Positions 55,576 to 63,780 of a stretch of 64,000 nt of DNA are shown in pieces. Below the pieces are notes generated by a model. That model was not told the DNA's origin. It saw only the letters and a list, made by a program, of their open reading frames with translations, and ran no database searches. Within the stretch, counting starts at the first letter, position 1. Every line of letters begins with the position of its first letter. The position numbers and the translations under genes were made by a program. The DNA comes from Microbacterium sp. MYb66 (lineage in GTDB: Bacteria; Actinomycetota; Actinomycetes; Actinomycetales; Microbacteriaceae). The stretch lies in contig NZ_PCOV01000002.1 in NCBI RefSeq assembly GCF_002979435.1, forward strand, positions 62,001 to 126,000. Direction: 5' to 3'.

Positions 55576-56867
55576 ACGCGTGGAGCGCGGTGCGCGAGGC
55601 GGTGCGACCGGAGCGCCTGGGCGAGGTCTCGCAGGTGCGAGGGCTGAGCGTGCAGGTGCGCGGACTCGAGGGCGCGGTGGGCGACGTCGTGACGCTCGAC
55701 GGAGTCGACGCGGAGGTCGTGGCGATCGGCGAGGGCGGTCTGCGGTGCATGCCGCTCGGCCCGGTCGCAGGTCTCACCGTCGGGGCACCGGTGCGCGGTC
55801 GCGGAGGGCCACTGCGTGTGCCGACCGGGGCCGCTCTGCTCGGGCGCGTGCTCGACGGGCTCGGGCGTCCGATCGACGGAAAGGGCCCGCTGGCCGGGGC
55901 GACGACCGTGAGCCTCGATCACCCCGCACCCTCGATCATGGGGCGGGACCGGATCGAAGCCCCGCTCCCCCTCGGTGTGCGAGCGCTCGACACCCTCGTC
56001 AGCGTCGGACGCGGCCAGCGGGTCGGGCTCTTCGCCGGTTCCGGTGTGGGCAAATCCTCGCTGCTGTCGATGATCGCGCGCGGTACCGAGGCCGAGGTCA
56101 CCGTGATCGCCCTCGTCGGCGAGCGCGGCCGCGAGGTGCGCGAGTTCATCGAGGACGACCTCGGCCCGGAAGGTCTCGCCCGGTCGGTCGTCGTGGTCTC
56201 GACCTCGGACCAGCCGGCCATGGCGCGCATCCGGGCGGCCTACACCGCCACGCGGATCGCCGAGGCGTTCCGCGACGAAGGGGCGCACGCCATCCTCATG
56301 ATGGACTCCCTCACCCGCGTGGCGATGGCGCAGCGCGAGATCGGGCTGTCCGCCGGCGAGCCTCCGGCCACCCGCGGCTACCCGCCGTCGACGTTCTCCC
56401 TCCTCGCGGGGCTCCTGGAGCGGGCCGGCACCGACCGGCGCGGCTCCATCACGGGCATCTACACCGTGCTCGTCGACGGCGACGACCACAACGAACCCAT
56501 CGCGGACACGGTCCGGTCGATCCTCGACGGCCACGTCGTACTCGATCGCGCGCTCGCGCTGTCGGGACACCATCCCGCGATCGACGTCCTCGGATCCGTC
56601 TCCCGGGTGGCCGGCAAGATCACCAGTCCTGAGCGCCGGGCCCATGCGACGACGCTGCGCGCGGTGCTCGCCGCCCGCCGCCGCGCCAACGACCTGATCG
56701 ACATCGGCGCCTATCAGGCGGGGGCCGACCCCCGCATCGATGCGGCGATCGCGAACGAACGGGCGATCAGCGCGTTCCTCACTCAGCCGCTCGACGAGAC
56801 GAGCGGGATCGGCGAATCCTGGCGCCGCCTGGACGAGCTGGTCGCGGCGTTCGGAGGAGTCTCATGA
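55572..56867 (+). CDS. fliI: Flagellum-specific ATPase FliI
   Basis: This is a 431-residue F1-type ATPase that powers flagellar protein export. It has Walker A GSGVGKSS (~156-163), GERGREVREFIEDDLG, Walker B ILMMDSLTRVAMAQREIGL, and GEPPATRGYPPSTFSLLAGLLERAG, the type III export ATPase signature. Overlaps of 4 bp exist on both sides. Confidence 0.96.
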   Translation: MNAWSAVREAVRPERLGEVSQVRGLSVQVRGLEGAVGDVVTLDGVDAEVVAIGEGGLRCMPLGPVAGLTVGAPVRGRGGPLRVPTGAALLGRVLDGLGRPIDGKGPLAGATTVSLDHPAPSIMGRDRIEAPLPLGVRALDTLVSVGRGQRVGLFAGSGVGKSSLLSMIARGTEAEVTVIALVGERGREVREFIEDDLGPEGLARSVVVVSTSDQPAMARIRAAYTATRIAEAFRDEGAHAILMMDSLTRVAMAQREIGLSAGEPPATRGYPPSTFSLLAGLLERAGTDRRGSITGIYTVLVDGDDHNEPIADTVRSILDGHVVLDRALALSGHHPAIDVLGSVSRVAGKITSPERRAHATTLRAVLAARRRANDLIDIGAYQAGADPRIDAAIANERAISAFLTQPLDETSGIGESWRRLDELVAAFGGVS

Positions 56868-57286
56868 CACGGTCCTTCTCTCTGGCCGGCCTCCTGCGCG
56901 TGCGCGAGATCCAGGAGCGCGCCGCCGCCCAGCGCCTCTCCCGCGCCGTGATCGACGCCCAGCACACCGAGGCCCGCGACCGTTCCCTCCGGGCGCACCT
57001 CGCCGGGGCGGGAAGCGAAGCCGTCGACGTCCGCTCGCTCGCCGCCCTCGCCGCCGCCAGAGTGGCCGGCAGGACCCTGCTCGCCGACCTGACCACGCTC
57101 TCGGAACTGCAGGAGCAGACGGTCGACCGCGCACGCACGGAGCACGCGGAAGCACGGAGGGCGATGCGCGGGCTCGACCGTCTCGCCGAGGCCCATGCCG
57201 TGAAGGTGCGCGCGGCCGAGCTGCACGCGGAGCAGTCGGAGCTCGATGAGATCGGATCGCGCATCCGCACGGAGGGCCCCTCATGA
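56864..57286 (+). CDS. fliJ: Flagellar export protein FliJ
   Basis: This is a 140-residue, almost fully helical coiled-coil protein starting SFSLAGLLRVREIQERAAAQRLSRAV, the FliJ-like layout. FliJ binds the FliI ring and the export gate. Its position between fliI and fliK and 4-bp overlaps on both sides support the call, as sequence conservation in this family is low. Confidence 0.85.
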   Translation: MTRSFSLAGLLRVREIQERAAAQRLSRAVIDAQHTEARDRSLRAHLAGAGSEAVDVRSLAALAAARVAGRTLLADLTTLSELQEQTVDRARTEHAEARRAMRGLDRLAEAHAVKVRAAELHAEQSELDEIGSRIRTEGPS

Positions 57287-58701
57287 CCTCACTCGGAATC
57301 GTCGACATGCTCGACTCGCGAGGGACGCGGCCGGCCGGACCGGGGGCGGGCTCCCGACACGCCACGCCCGGCGCCGCGGCGTTCGCGGACGTGATCCAGG
57401 ATGCCGCACGCACTCCTGCCGCGGAGGGATCGCGTGCGGACGGCGCACCCGCGGAGACCGCGACGGAAGCACCCTCGGGTGTCGGGTTCGCCCCCGCCCC
57501 GCCGGATCTCGGCTCGCTCGCTCCCGCGCTCACTGCCTCCGTGGACATCGACGTGGATGCTGCCGTGGATGCCGACCCGCTCGTCGCCGTGCCCGCGGAG
57601 GATTCGTCCGCCGCAGCGATACTCGTGCCGACGGACGCCGCGGCTGGCGCCGCCACGACGACGAGGGGACTCGACGCGGGCATCGTTCCCGCGGCCGGCG
57701 TCGTCACGGCGGACCTCGCCGCGATCGCCGGTTCGAGCAGTGCGCTCTCGACCCCGGCAGGAACGGGCATGCCGTCCACCGCTGTCCGCATCCCCCCGGC
57801 GCTCGCCCCGCAGGGCGGGCCCCGCATGACCGCGAATGCCGTCGACTCTGCGACCGCCGCCGCACCCTCGGCCCCTGCGGCAGAATCCTCGACGCTCCCT
57901 CCCGCGAGCGCACTCGGTTCGGCAGGCATGACGGAAGAAGCGACCACCGCCGCGGCCCCGCGCGTCAGCACCGTCGGCGTCGCCGAGACGACGACCCGCT
58001 CCGAACGGACCGCCTCGACGGCGCCCACCGCCGATGCTGCGGCGGACTCGACCGCGCGGAGGCCCGAGTCCGCGGCTCCGGCATCCGTCCCGGCCCCCAC
58101 GCCTGCCACCCCGTCCGGCGAGGCGCTCCCTGTGCCACCTGCCGCCGGCGGCACCCCTGCTGTCGCATCCGCAGCCGCACTCGCCCCGGCAGCACCCGCC
58201 GCAGCCGCCGCGCGGCCGGTGCTGCTCCCCCAGATCGCGGCGCCCATCGTCTCGCTCGCGCAGGCCGCGGACGGCGATCACAGCCTCACCCTGACCGTGT
58301 CGCCGGAGAACCTCGGGCCGGTGACGGTGCGGGCGCACATCTCGGGCGGCGCCATCCACATCGAGCTGCACGCGCCGACCGACCTCGGCCGCGATGCGCT
58401 GCGGGCCCTCCTCGTCGACCTCCGCCGGGATCTCGCCGCCGCGGCACCGCACGCCTCCCTCCTGCTGTCGACCTCGGACGACGGCCCCGGTTCGGCGACT
58501 CCGCAGAACTCACCGAACGGCAACGGGTCCGCACCGGGCGGCCCGTCGAACGGCACCGCCGCCGGAACGGGCACGGGTGGCCACGGTGGCCGGGACGGCC
58601 CCGGCGCAGGCTCCACCCCTGCCGTCCCCGCATCCGCAGCCGAGGAGCCCTCTCCTCTCCCCCTCGCCACGCCGCACGGCGGCATCGAAGTCTTCGCCTG
58701 A
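57283..58701 (+). CDS. fliK: Flagellar hook-length control protein FliK
   Basis: This is a 472-residue protein, mostly low-complexity Ala/Pro/Thr/Ser in residues ~30-310, as expected for the ruler part of FliK. A compact C-terminal domain (~325-395) has DHSLTLTVSPENLGPVTVRAHISGG and LRALLVDLRRDLA, the Flg_hook (FliK_C) pattern. It measures hook length and switches export specificity. It starts in the fliJ stop codon. Confidence 0.88.
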   Translation: MTSLGIVDMLDSRGTRPAGPGAGSRHATPGAAAFADVIQDAARTPAAEGSRADGAPAETATEAPSGVGFAPAPPDLGSLAPALTASVDIDVDAAVDADPLVAVPAEDSSAAAILVPTDAAAGAATTTRGLDAGIVPAAGVVTADLAAIAGSSSALSTPAGTGMPSTAVRIPPALAPQGGPRMTANAVDSATAAAPSAPAAESSTLPPASALGSAGMTEEATTAAAPRVSTVGVAETTTRSERTASTAPTADAAADSTARRPESAAPASVPAPTPATPSGEALPVPPAAGGTPAVASAAALAPAAPAAAAARPVLLPQIAAPIVSLAQAADGDHSLTLTVSPENLGPVTVRAHISGGAIHIELHAPTDLGRDALRALLVDLRRDLAAAAPHASLLLSTSDDGPGSATPQNSPNGNGSAPGGPSNGTAAGTGTGGHGGRDGPGAGSTPAVPASAAEEPSPLPLATPHGGIEVFA

Positions 58702-58716
58702 TCCGAGAGGAAACAC

Positions 58717-59160
58717 ATGACCACGGTCGACGCCATCTCCGGCACCATCCCGCCCTCTGGAGTGCAGACGGGGAGCACCACGCCCGCGGCCGAGCGCAAG
58801 AAGACGCTCGACTCCGAGGTGTTCCTGAAGCTGCTGGTGACCCAGCTCACCAACCAGGACCCCAGCTCGCCCATGAACACCAACGAGATGATCTCGCAGA
58901 CCACTCAGCTGGCCTCGATGGAGCAGCTGACCGCGCTCACCGCGACGTCGACCGAGAGCTTCGCGCTCAGCATGCGGCAGACGGCCGCCGCGCTGATCGG
59001 CCACGAGGCGCAGTACGTCGACGAGAAGGGCGTCACGCAGAAGGGCATCGTCACCTCGGTCTCCTACGCCGGCCCCGTACCGCTCGTCACCATCGGCGAG
59101 GCATCCATCCCCCTCGACGCCGTCTCGGGCGTCTCCCTCGTCCCCCGCACGCAGTCCTGA
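58717..59160 (+). CDS. flgD: Flagellar hook assembly scaffold FlgD
   Basis: This is a 147-residue protein with the FlgD core KTLDSEVFLKLLVTQLTNQDPSSPMNTNEMISQTTQLASMEQ split over residues 28-70, then LIGHEAQYVDEKGVTQKGIVTSV. It is shorter than enteric FlgD (~230) and lacks most of the C-terminal FnIII/Tudor part, as in other short FlgD proteins. GAGAGGAAA precedes the ATG. Confidence 0.92.
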   Translation: MTTVDAISGTIPPSGVQTGSTTPAAERKKTLDSEVFLKLLVTQLTNQDPSSPMNTNEMISQTTQLASMEQLTALTATSTESFALSMRQTAAALIGHEAQYVDEKGVTQKGIVTSVSYAGPVPLVTIGEASIPLDAVSGVSLVPRTQS

Positions 59161-59187
59161 CCAGCCCCCTTCCAGAAAGGCATCACC

Positions 59188-60348
59188 ATGCTCCGCTCTC
59201 TGTTCGCCGGAATCTCGGGTCTGCGTTCGCACCAGACCATGCTCGACGTCACGGGCAACAACATCGCCAACGTCAACACGACGGGCTTCAAGGCCTCGTC
59301 CGTGCAGTTCCAGGACTCGCTCTCGCAGCTGCTGCGCAACTCGATGATGCCGCAGCAGGCCGCCGGCGGTCAGAACCCCGCCCAGGTCGGTCTCGGTGTG
59401 CAGGTCGCCGGCATCAGCACGAACTTCGCCTCCGGGGCGCCGCAGCCCACCGGTGTGCCGACCGACCTCATGATCGCCGGCGACGGGTTCTTCGTGGTCC
59501 GTTCCGGCGGCGAGACCCTGTACACGCGCAACGGCGGCTTCTCGTTCGACGCGAGCGGCAAGCTGGTCTCGGCCGACGGCGCTCTCGTGCAGGGCTGGAC
59601 CGCTCAGGGCGGGGCGATCGTCCCCGGACAGGGCATCGGCGACATCACGCTGCCGGTCGGAGCGCTGAGTCCCGCGACCGCGACCACCACTGCCCGCGTC
59701 ACGGGCAACCTGCCCTCCGGCGCGGCCGTCGGCGACCAGCTGGTGCGCGACATCAAGACCTACGACGCCGAGGGCACCGCCACCTCGCTGCGTCTCACCT
59801 TCACCCGCACCGGCAACGGGTGGGACGTCACCGATCCCGCAGGGACGACCACGTCCCTCACGTTCACCGACGGCAAGCAGGCCGGGGCCTCCTCCATCGT
59901 GTCCGGCGGGATCACGGTCGACCTGTCCGCGGTCACCGGTTTCGCCGACGTCAGCGACGTCGCCATCAAGGAGCAGAACGGCAAGCCGGCCGGCACCCTG
60001 AGCTCGTACGCCCTGACCAACGACGGCAGCCTCGTCGGCACCTTCAGCAACGGCGACACCGAGGTGCTCGCACGCATCGCGCTGGCCGGCTTCGTCAACC
60101 CGGGCGGGCTCGAGAAGGCCGGCTCCTCGCAGTTCCGTCCCAGCGGCAACTCCGGCCAGCCCACACTCGGCCAGGCGGGATCCGAGGGCATGGGCGCCAT
60201 CATCAGCGGCGCACTCGAGATGTCCAACGTCGACCTCTCGCAGGAGTTCACCAACCTGATCGTCGCTCAGCGCGGCTTCCAGGCGAACGCCCGCATCATC
60301 ACCACCAGCGACGAAGTGCTGCAGGAGCTGACGAACCTCAAGCGCTGA
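59188..60348 (+). CDS. flgE: Flagellar hook protein FlgE
   Basis: This is a 386-residue hook protein with the N-terminal signature LFAGISGLRSHQTMLDVTGNNIANVNTTGFKAS, the hook-type DLMIAGDGFFVVR and YTRNGGFSFDASGKLV, and the C-terminal helix SQEFTNLIVAQRGFQANARIITTSDEVLQEL. AGAAAGGCATCACC precedes the ATG. It is the last gene of the operon, followed by a terminator. Confidence 0.95.
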   Translation: MLRSLFAGISGLRSHQTMLDVTGNNIANVNTTGFKASSVQFQDSLSQLLRNSMMPQQAAGGQNPAQVGLGVQVAGISTNFASGAPQPTGVPTDLMIAGDGFFVVRSGGETLYTRNGGFSFDASGKLVSADGALVQGWTAQGGAIVPGQGIGDITLPVGALSPATATTTARVTGNLPSGAAVGDQLVRDIKTYDAEGTATSLRLTFTRTGNGWDVTDPAGTTTSLTFTDGKQAGASSIVSGGITVDLSAVTGFADVSDVAIKEQNGKPAGTLSSYALTNDGSLVGTFSNGDTEVLARIALAGFVNPGGLEKAGSSQFRPSGNSGQPTLGQAGSEGMGAIISGALEMSNVDLSQEFTNLIVAQRGFQANARIITTSDEVLQELTNLKR

Positions 60349-60362
60349 GTCGGCGAGACGCC

Positions 60363-60392
60363 GCGGCCGCTCGTGAGATCACGAGCGGCCGC
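60363..60392. terminator. Terminator ending the flagellar operon
   Basis: A perfect 13-bp inverted repeat (GCGGCCGCTCGTG and its complement) with loop AGAT is followed by TGTCTTCT. It lies 14 bp after flgE and also 14 bp from the convergent arsC stop, so it serves both. Confidence 0.85.
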
Positions 60393-60406
60393 TGTCTTCT
60401 CTGCCG

Positions 60407-60814
60407 TCAGACCAGTTCGCTCACCAGCTGCTCGATGCGCGCCCGGATGTCGTCGCGGATCGGACGGACGGCGTCGATCCCCTGACCGGCCGGGTCGTCC
60501 AGCGTCCAGTCCTCGTAGCGCTTGCCGGGGAAGATGGGGCAGGCGTCGCCGCAGCCCATCGTGATGACGACATCCGACGCCTGCACGGCCGCGGTCGTGA
60601 GGACCTTGGGCTGTTCAGCGGTGATGTCGATCCCGAGTTCGCTCATGGCCTCGACGGCGATCGGATTGATCTGCTCGGCGGGCATGGAGCCGGCGGATCG
60701 CACCTCGATGCGGTCGCCGGCGATGTCGCGGAGGAATCCCGCGGCCATCTGCGAGCGTCCGGCGTTGTGCACGCAGACGAAGAGGACGGAGGGCTTGGTG
60801 GGCGTGTCGGTCAT
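60407..60814 (-). CDS. arsC: Arsenate reductase (low-molecular-weight phosphatase type ArsC)
   Basis: This is a 135-residue enzyme with the phosphatase P-loop VCVHNAGRSQ (CX5R) near the N-terminus and VVITMGCGDACPIFPGKRYEDWTLDDPAGQ, whose two cysteines match the redox-active Cys pair of thioredoxin- or mycothiol-coupled ArsC. It reduces As(V) to As(III). It is the last gene of the leftward ars unit, 23 bp after the ArsR-ArsC fusion. Confidence 0.93.
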   Translation of the reverse strand: MTDTPTKPSVLFVCVHNAGRSQMAAGFLRDIAGDRIEVRSAGSMPAEQINPIAVEAMSELGIDITAEQPKVLTTAAVQASDVVITMGCGDACPIFPGKRYEDWTLDDPAGQGIDAVRPIRDDIRARIEQLVSELV

Positions 60815-60837
60815 GGTCGCTCCTGGTGAATCGTCGG

Positions 60838-61830
60838 TCACGAGAGAAGGTCGTCGACGAGCACGCGCACGCGTCGGGCGATGTCGTCGCTGATGGCTTC
60901 GACGCCCTCGCGCGAGGCGAGGGCGGGGTCTCCGACCGCCCAGTCGTCGTAGCGGACGCCGGGGATCACGGGACAGACGTCGCCGCAGCCCATCGTGATG
61001 ACGACATCGGACGCGCGGACGGCGTCGTCGGTGAGAGGTTTCGGGAAGCGCTCTGCGGCCGCATCGCCTTCGATCTCGGCGAGGATCGAGCGGACGTGCG
61101 GGTGGACGACGTCGGCAGGAGCGGACCCCGCCGAGCGCGCGACCACCTTGCCTGCTGCGAGCTTGTCGACCAGCGCTGCAGCGAGCTGCGAACGTCCGGC
61201 GTTGGCGACGCAGACGAAGAGCACCTGGGGCACGGATGCGTCGCGGTCGCGGGTGAGGTCGGCGAGGCGCTGGCGGGCGAAGCGCTCGGTGAGGGGAACG
61301 AGCGACGACGTCACCCGGGTATTCCGAGCGAGCGCGGTGTAGGACTCCCGAACGGTCGTGAGCACGACGTCGGCCTCGAGCTCGGGGACCTCCGCCGCGA
61401 GCTCCTCCGCCAGACGGGTCACTCGTGCGTCGAAGTCGGGCCGGCGCCGATCGTCTTCGTCGTCGACGCTCCATGGCGCGACAGACGCCGGCGCGAACGA
61501 ATCGAGCAGAGCCGTCACGGCGGTGCGCCGGGTCGGGTTGATCCGGTACCAGACCCACGTCCCCCGGCGCTCCGAGGTGAGGACGTCGACGTCCTTGAGC
61601 ACCTTGAGGTGATGGGACACCGTGGGCTGCGAGACGTCGGCGAGCTCGGCGAGATCGCAGACGCACGACTCTCCCCGCGGATCGGAGGCGATGGCGGACA
61701 GCATCCGCAGCCGCAGCGGATCCGACAGCGCCTTCAGCGTGGCCGCCACCGCGGAAGCGGTCTCCCGCCCGATGGCATGGCCGCCGGCGGGGCTGCCGGT
61801 GTCATCTGCGATCGTCCGGGTGACGTTCAC
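60838..61830 (-). CDS. ArsR regulator fused to an ArsC-like phosphatase
   Basis: From GTG 61830 (GGAGGGG upstream) this encodes 330 residues in three parts. First is an ArsR winged helix with the metal motif ESCVCDLAELADVSQPTVSHHLKVL. Then comes a ~60-residue helical segment (TRLAEELAAEVPELEADVV), and finally an LMW-phosphatase ArsC domain with VCVANAGRSQ (CX5R) and ITMGCGDVCP. All key cysteines are present. Sensor and enzyme are therefore in one chain. The frame is open to ATG 61878, but the operator abuts that codon, making the GTG likelier. Confidence 0.88.
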   Translation of the reverse strand: MNVTRTIADDTGSPAGGHAIGRETASAVAATLKALSDPLRLRMLSAIASDPRGESCVCDLAELADVSQPTVSHHLKVLKDVDVLTSERRGTWVWYRINPTRRTAVTALLDSFAPASVAPWSVDDEDDRRRPDFDARVTRLAEELAAEVPELEADVVLTTVRESYTALARNTRVTSSLVPLTERFARQRLADLTRDRDASVPQVLFVCVANAGRSQLAAALVDKLAAGKVVARSAGSAPADVVHPHVRSILAEIEGDAAAERFPKPLTDDAVRASDVVITMGCGDVCPVIPGVRYDDWAVGDPALASREGVEAISDDIARRVRVLVDDLLS

Positions 61831-61881
61831 GCCAGCGTCCCCTCCGCGGGGGACCTGCGTCCTCGGATCCACATGCATCTA

Positions 61882-61899
61882 TATTGACGAATATCAATA
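61882..61899 (-). promoter_or_regulatory. ArsR-type operator upstream of the ArsR-ArsC fusion
   Basis: TATTGA-N6-TCAATA is a perfect inverted repeat in the ArsR/SmtB box format, lying between the flavoprotein stop and the fusion gene. It matches the site at 63257-63274. Confidence 0.75.
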
Positions 61900-61912
61900 C
61901 AGAGGGCAACCG

Positions 61913-63208
61913 CTAGGAAGCGCTCCGTGCGCCGATCTGGAGGAGGGCGGGAGCTGCACAGCAGCCGGCCGCCGTCTCGTCGAATCCGCCCGAACCACCG
62001 CAGACCCCGGTCTCCGGAAGGGTGAGCTCGTTGCGAGCCGCTGCGTCGTGATCGCCGACGAGATGCGCGGCGACGCTGCGCACCTGCTCGTAGCCGGTCA
62101 GCGCAAGGAAGGTCGGCGCCCGGCCGTACGACTTGGCCCCCACGATGAAGAGCGCGTGCTCCGGATGCGCGAGCGCTCTCGCTCCGGTCGCCGACACCGA
62201 TCCGCAGGAATGGATGTTCGGGTCGATCTCGGAGGCGATGCCCGCAACGGCTTCGAGCGCGGGATCGAGGTCGATCCGCAGCTCTCGCAGCATCCCCGTA
62301 TCGGGTCGGAAGCCCGTGAGCGCGAACACGCGCCCGACCGCCGGCACCTCTCGCCCATCCTCGGCGACGACCGTCAGGCCGTCGGCGCCCTGCCGGAACT
62401 CGGCGACCCGGAATCCCCTCACCAGATCCACGACCCCGTCGTCGATGACCTTGCGCGCGCGCGAGCCGAGAGCGGCACGCTCGGGGAGCTCATCCCCGGC
62501 TCCGCCGCCGAACACGTTCGCGGCGTTTCCTCGGCGCAGCAGCCAGGTCACGCGAGTGCCCGGAGACCGGCGGGCGAGCTCGCTCAGGCGCAGCACGGCG
62601 TGCGTCGCCGAGTGCCCCGCTCCGATCACGACGACATGCGAGCCGGCGAGTTCGGAGACATCCGCCGGGATGCGGTACGAGATCAGATCGGCCGCCGCAG
62701 TCTCGCCGAGGGCCCGGAACCCGTCCGCCCCCGCGGGGTTCGGAAGCCCCCAGGTGCCGCTCGCATCGACGACCGCGCGAGCGATGATCCGGGCCTCATC
62801 ACCCGCGGCACCGACGGTGTGGACGACGAACGGTCGGCTCCTGCGTCCGCCGTCGACGACCTTGTCGCCGCCCTGACGTGCAACCCCGGTGACCGTGGTC
62901 GCGTAGCGGACCCGCTCCCCCAGAGCATCCGCGAGGGGTGCCAGGTATTCGCGTATCCATTCCGCGCCGGTCGGATATCCCGAGGCGGGTGCACGCCAGC
63001 CCGTCGGCTCGAGCAGGCGACGAGAAGCCGCATCCGTGAGTTCCGGCCATGCCGAGAACAGGCGCACATGCCCCCACTCCGCGATCGCCGACGCCGGCTC
63101 GTGCCCACGTTCCACGACGACGACGTTCTCGCCGCGTTCGACAAGGTGCGCCGCGGCCGCAAGGCCCTGCGGGCCCGCTCCGATGACGACGACAGGAAGC
63201 TCGGACAT
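61913..63208 (-). CDS. ArsO-like FAD-dependent oxidoreductase with cysteine-rich tail
   Basis: This is a 431-residue flavoprotein. The FAD-binding Rossmann motif VVVIGAGPQGLAAAAHL is at the N-terminus, and a second dinucleotide motif (VVVIGAGHSATHAVL) near ~185 binds NAD(P)H, as in flavin monooxygenases. The last 30 residues contain GVCGGSGG and GCCAAP, a Cys-rich tail suited to arsenic binding. Such proteins occur in ars operons (ArsO) with unsettled function. ATG 63208 follows GAGGAG; a GTG one codon before is possible. Confidence 0.85.
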   Translation of the reverse strand: MSELPVVVIGAGPQGLAAAAHLVERGENVVVVERGHEPASAIAEWGHVRLFSAWPELTDAASRRLLEPTGWRAPASGYPTGAEWIREYLAPLADALGERVRYATTVTGVARQGGDKVVDGGRRSRPFVVHTVGAAGDEARIIARAVVDASGTWGLPNPAGADGFRALGETAAADLISYRIPADVSELAGSHVVVIGAGHSATHAVLRLSELARRSPGTRVTWLLRRGNAANVFGGGAGDELPERAALGSRARKVIDDGVVDLVRGFRVAEFRQGADGLTVVAEDGREVPAVGRVFALTGFRPDTGMLRELRIDLDPALEAVAGIASEIDPNIHSCGSVSATGARALAHPEHALFIVGAKSYGRAPTFLALTGYEQVRSVAAHLVGDHDAAARNELTLPETGVCGGSGGFDETAAGCCAAPALLQIGARSAS

Positions 63209-63256
63209 CACATCTCCTCAGATCGAAAACTTTCAATATGAAGACTGTCGCCGATG

Positions 63257-63274
63257 TATCGAAGATTGTCAATA
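63257..63274 (+). promoter_or_regulatory. ArsR-type operator in the divergent ars promoter
   Basis: TATTGA-N6-TCGATA (minus-strand reading) matches the operator at 61882-61899 in 11 of 12 arm bases. It lies between the flavoprotein gene and arsR and could control both. Confidence 0.65.
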
Positions 63275-63291
63275 CGTGCGAGAATGGACCC

Positions 63292-63633
63292 GTGACCCTG
63301 CCGACGACAATCGAAGCGCGCACCTGCTGCGTCCCGCCGATCACTCCCTCGATGTCCGTCGAGGACGCCGAACGTGTCGCCCGGGTGTTCAAGGCGCTCG
63401 GCGATCCGACGCGCGTCAGGCTGTTGTCCCTCATCGCCGCGGGAGCCGGCGGGGAGGCGTGCATCTGCGATCTGACCGAACCCGTCGGCCTCTCACAGGG
63501 CACCGTCTCCCACCACATGAAGCTCCTCGCGGAGGCGGGTCTTGTCACGCGCGAACAGCGCGGCAAGTGGGCCTACTTCGCCCTCAACGGCGACGCGATG
63601 GATGCCGCGGCCTCCGCCCTCCGCGCGGTGTGA
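63292..63633 (+). CDS. arsR: ArsR family arsenic-responsive repressor
   Basis: This is a 113-residue winged-helix repressor with ARVFKALGDPTRVRLLSLIA, the metal motif EACICDLTEP (CxC on helix 3) and recognition helix LSQGTVSHHMKLLAEAGLV. An extra CC pair lies near the N-terminus (EARTCCVPP). GTG 63292 is chosen because the operator at 63257-63274 sits just upstream; a longer open frame from 63238 would run through it. Confidence 0.9.
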   Translation: MTLPTTIEARTCCVPPITPSMSVEDAERVARVFKALGDPTRVRLLSLIAAGAGGEACICDLTEPVGLSQGTVSHHMKLLAEAGLVTREQRGKWAYFALNGDAMDAAASALRAV

Positions 63634-63780
63634 GCACTCACCCTGGCCCAGGACGTCGTACCCGCGCCGACGGCGACCGACGACGGCAGGACCCCTTCCA
63701 CAACCTTCCGTCCGGACCCAGCTGATCGGAGTTGCCAGGACTCCGCCGGTACTGTCGTATCCGGGAGAACGGAGCCGGGC

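Noticed and set aside
60365-60390. Palindrome after flgE as an attachment site for an ars island
   Set aside because: It has the form of a plain terminator serving convergent genes; no integrase, tRNA or matching repeat was found on the far side.
57246-60485. 1079-codon plus-strand frame over fliK, flgD and flgE
   Set aside because: It is in a different frame from three genes with conserved motifs and proper ribosome binding sites; its product is Arg/His-rich low complexity.
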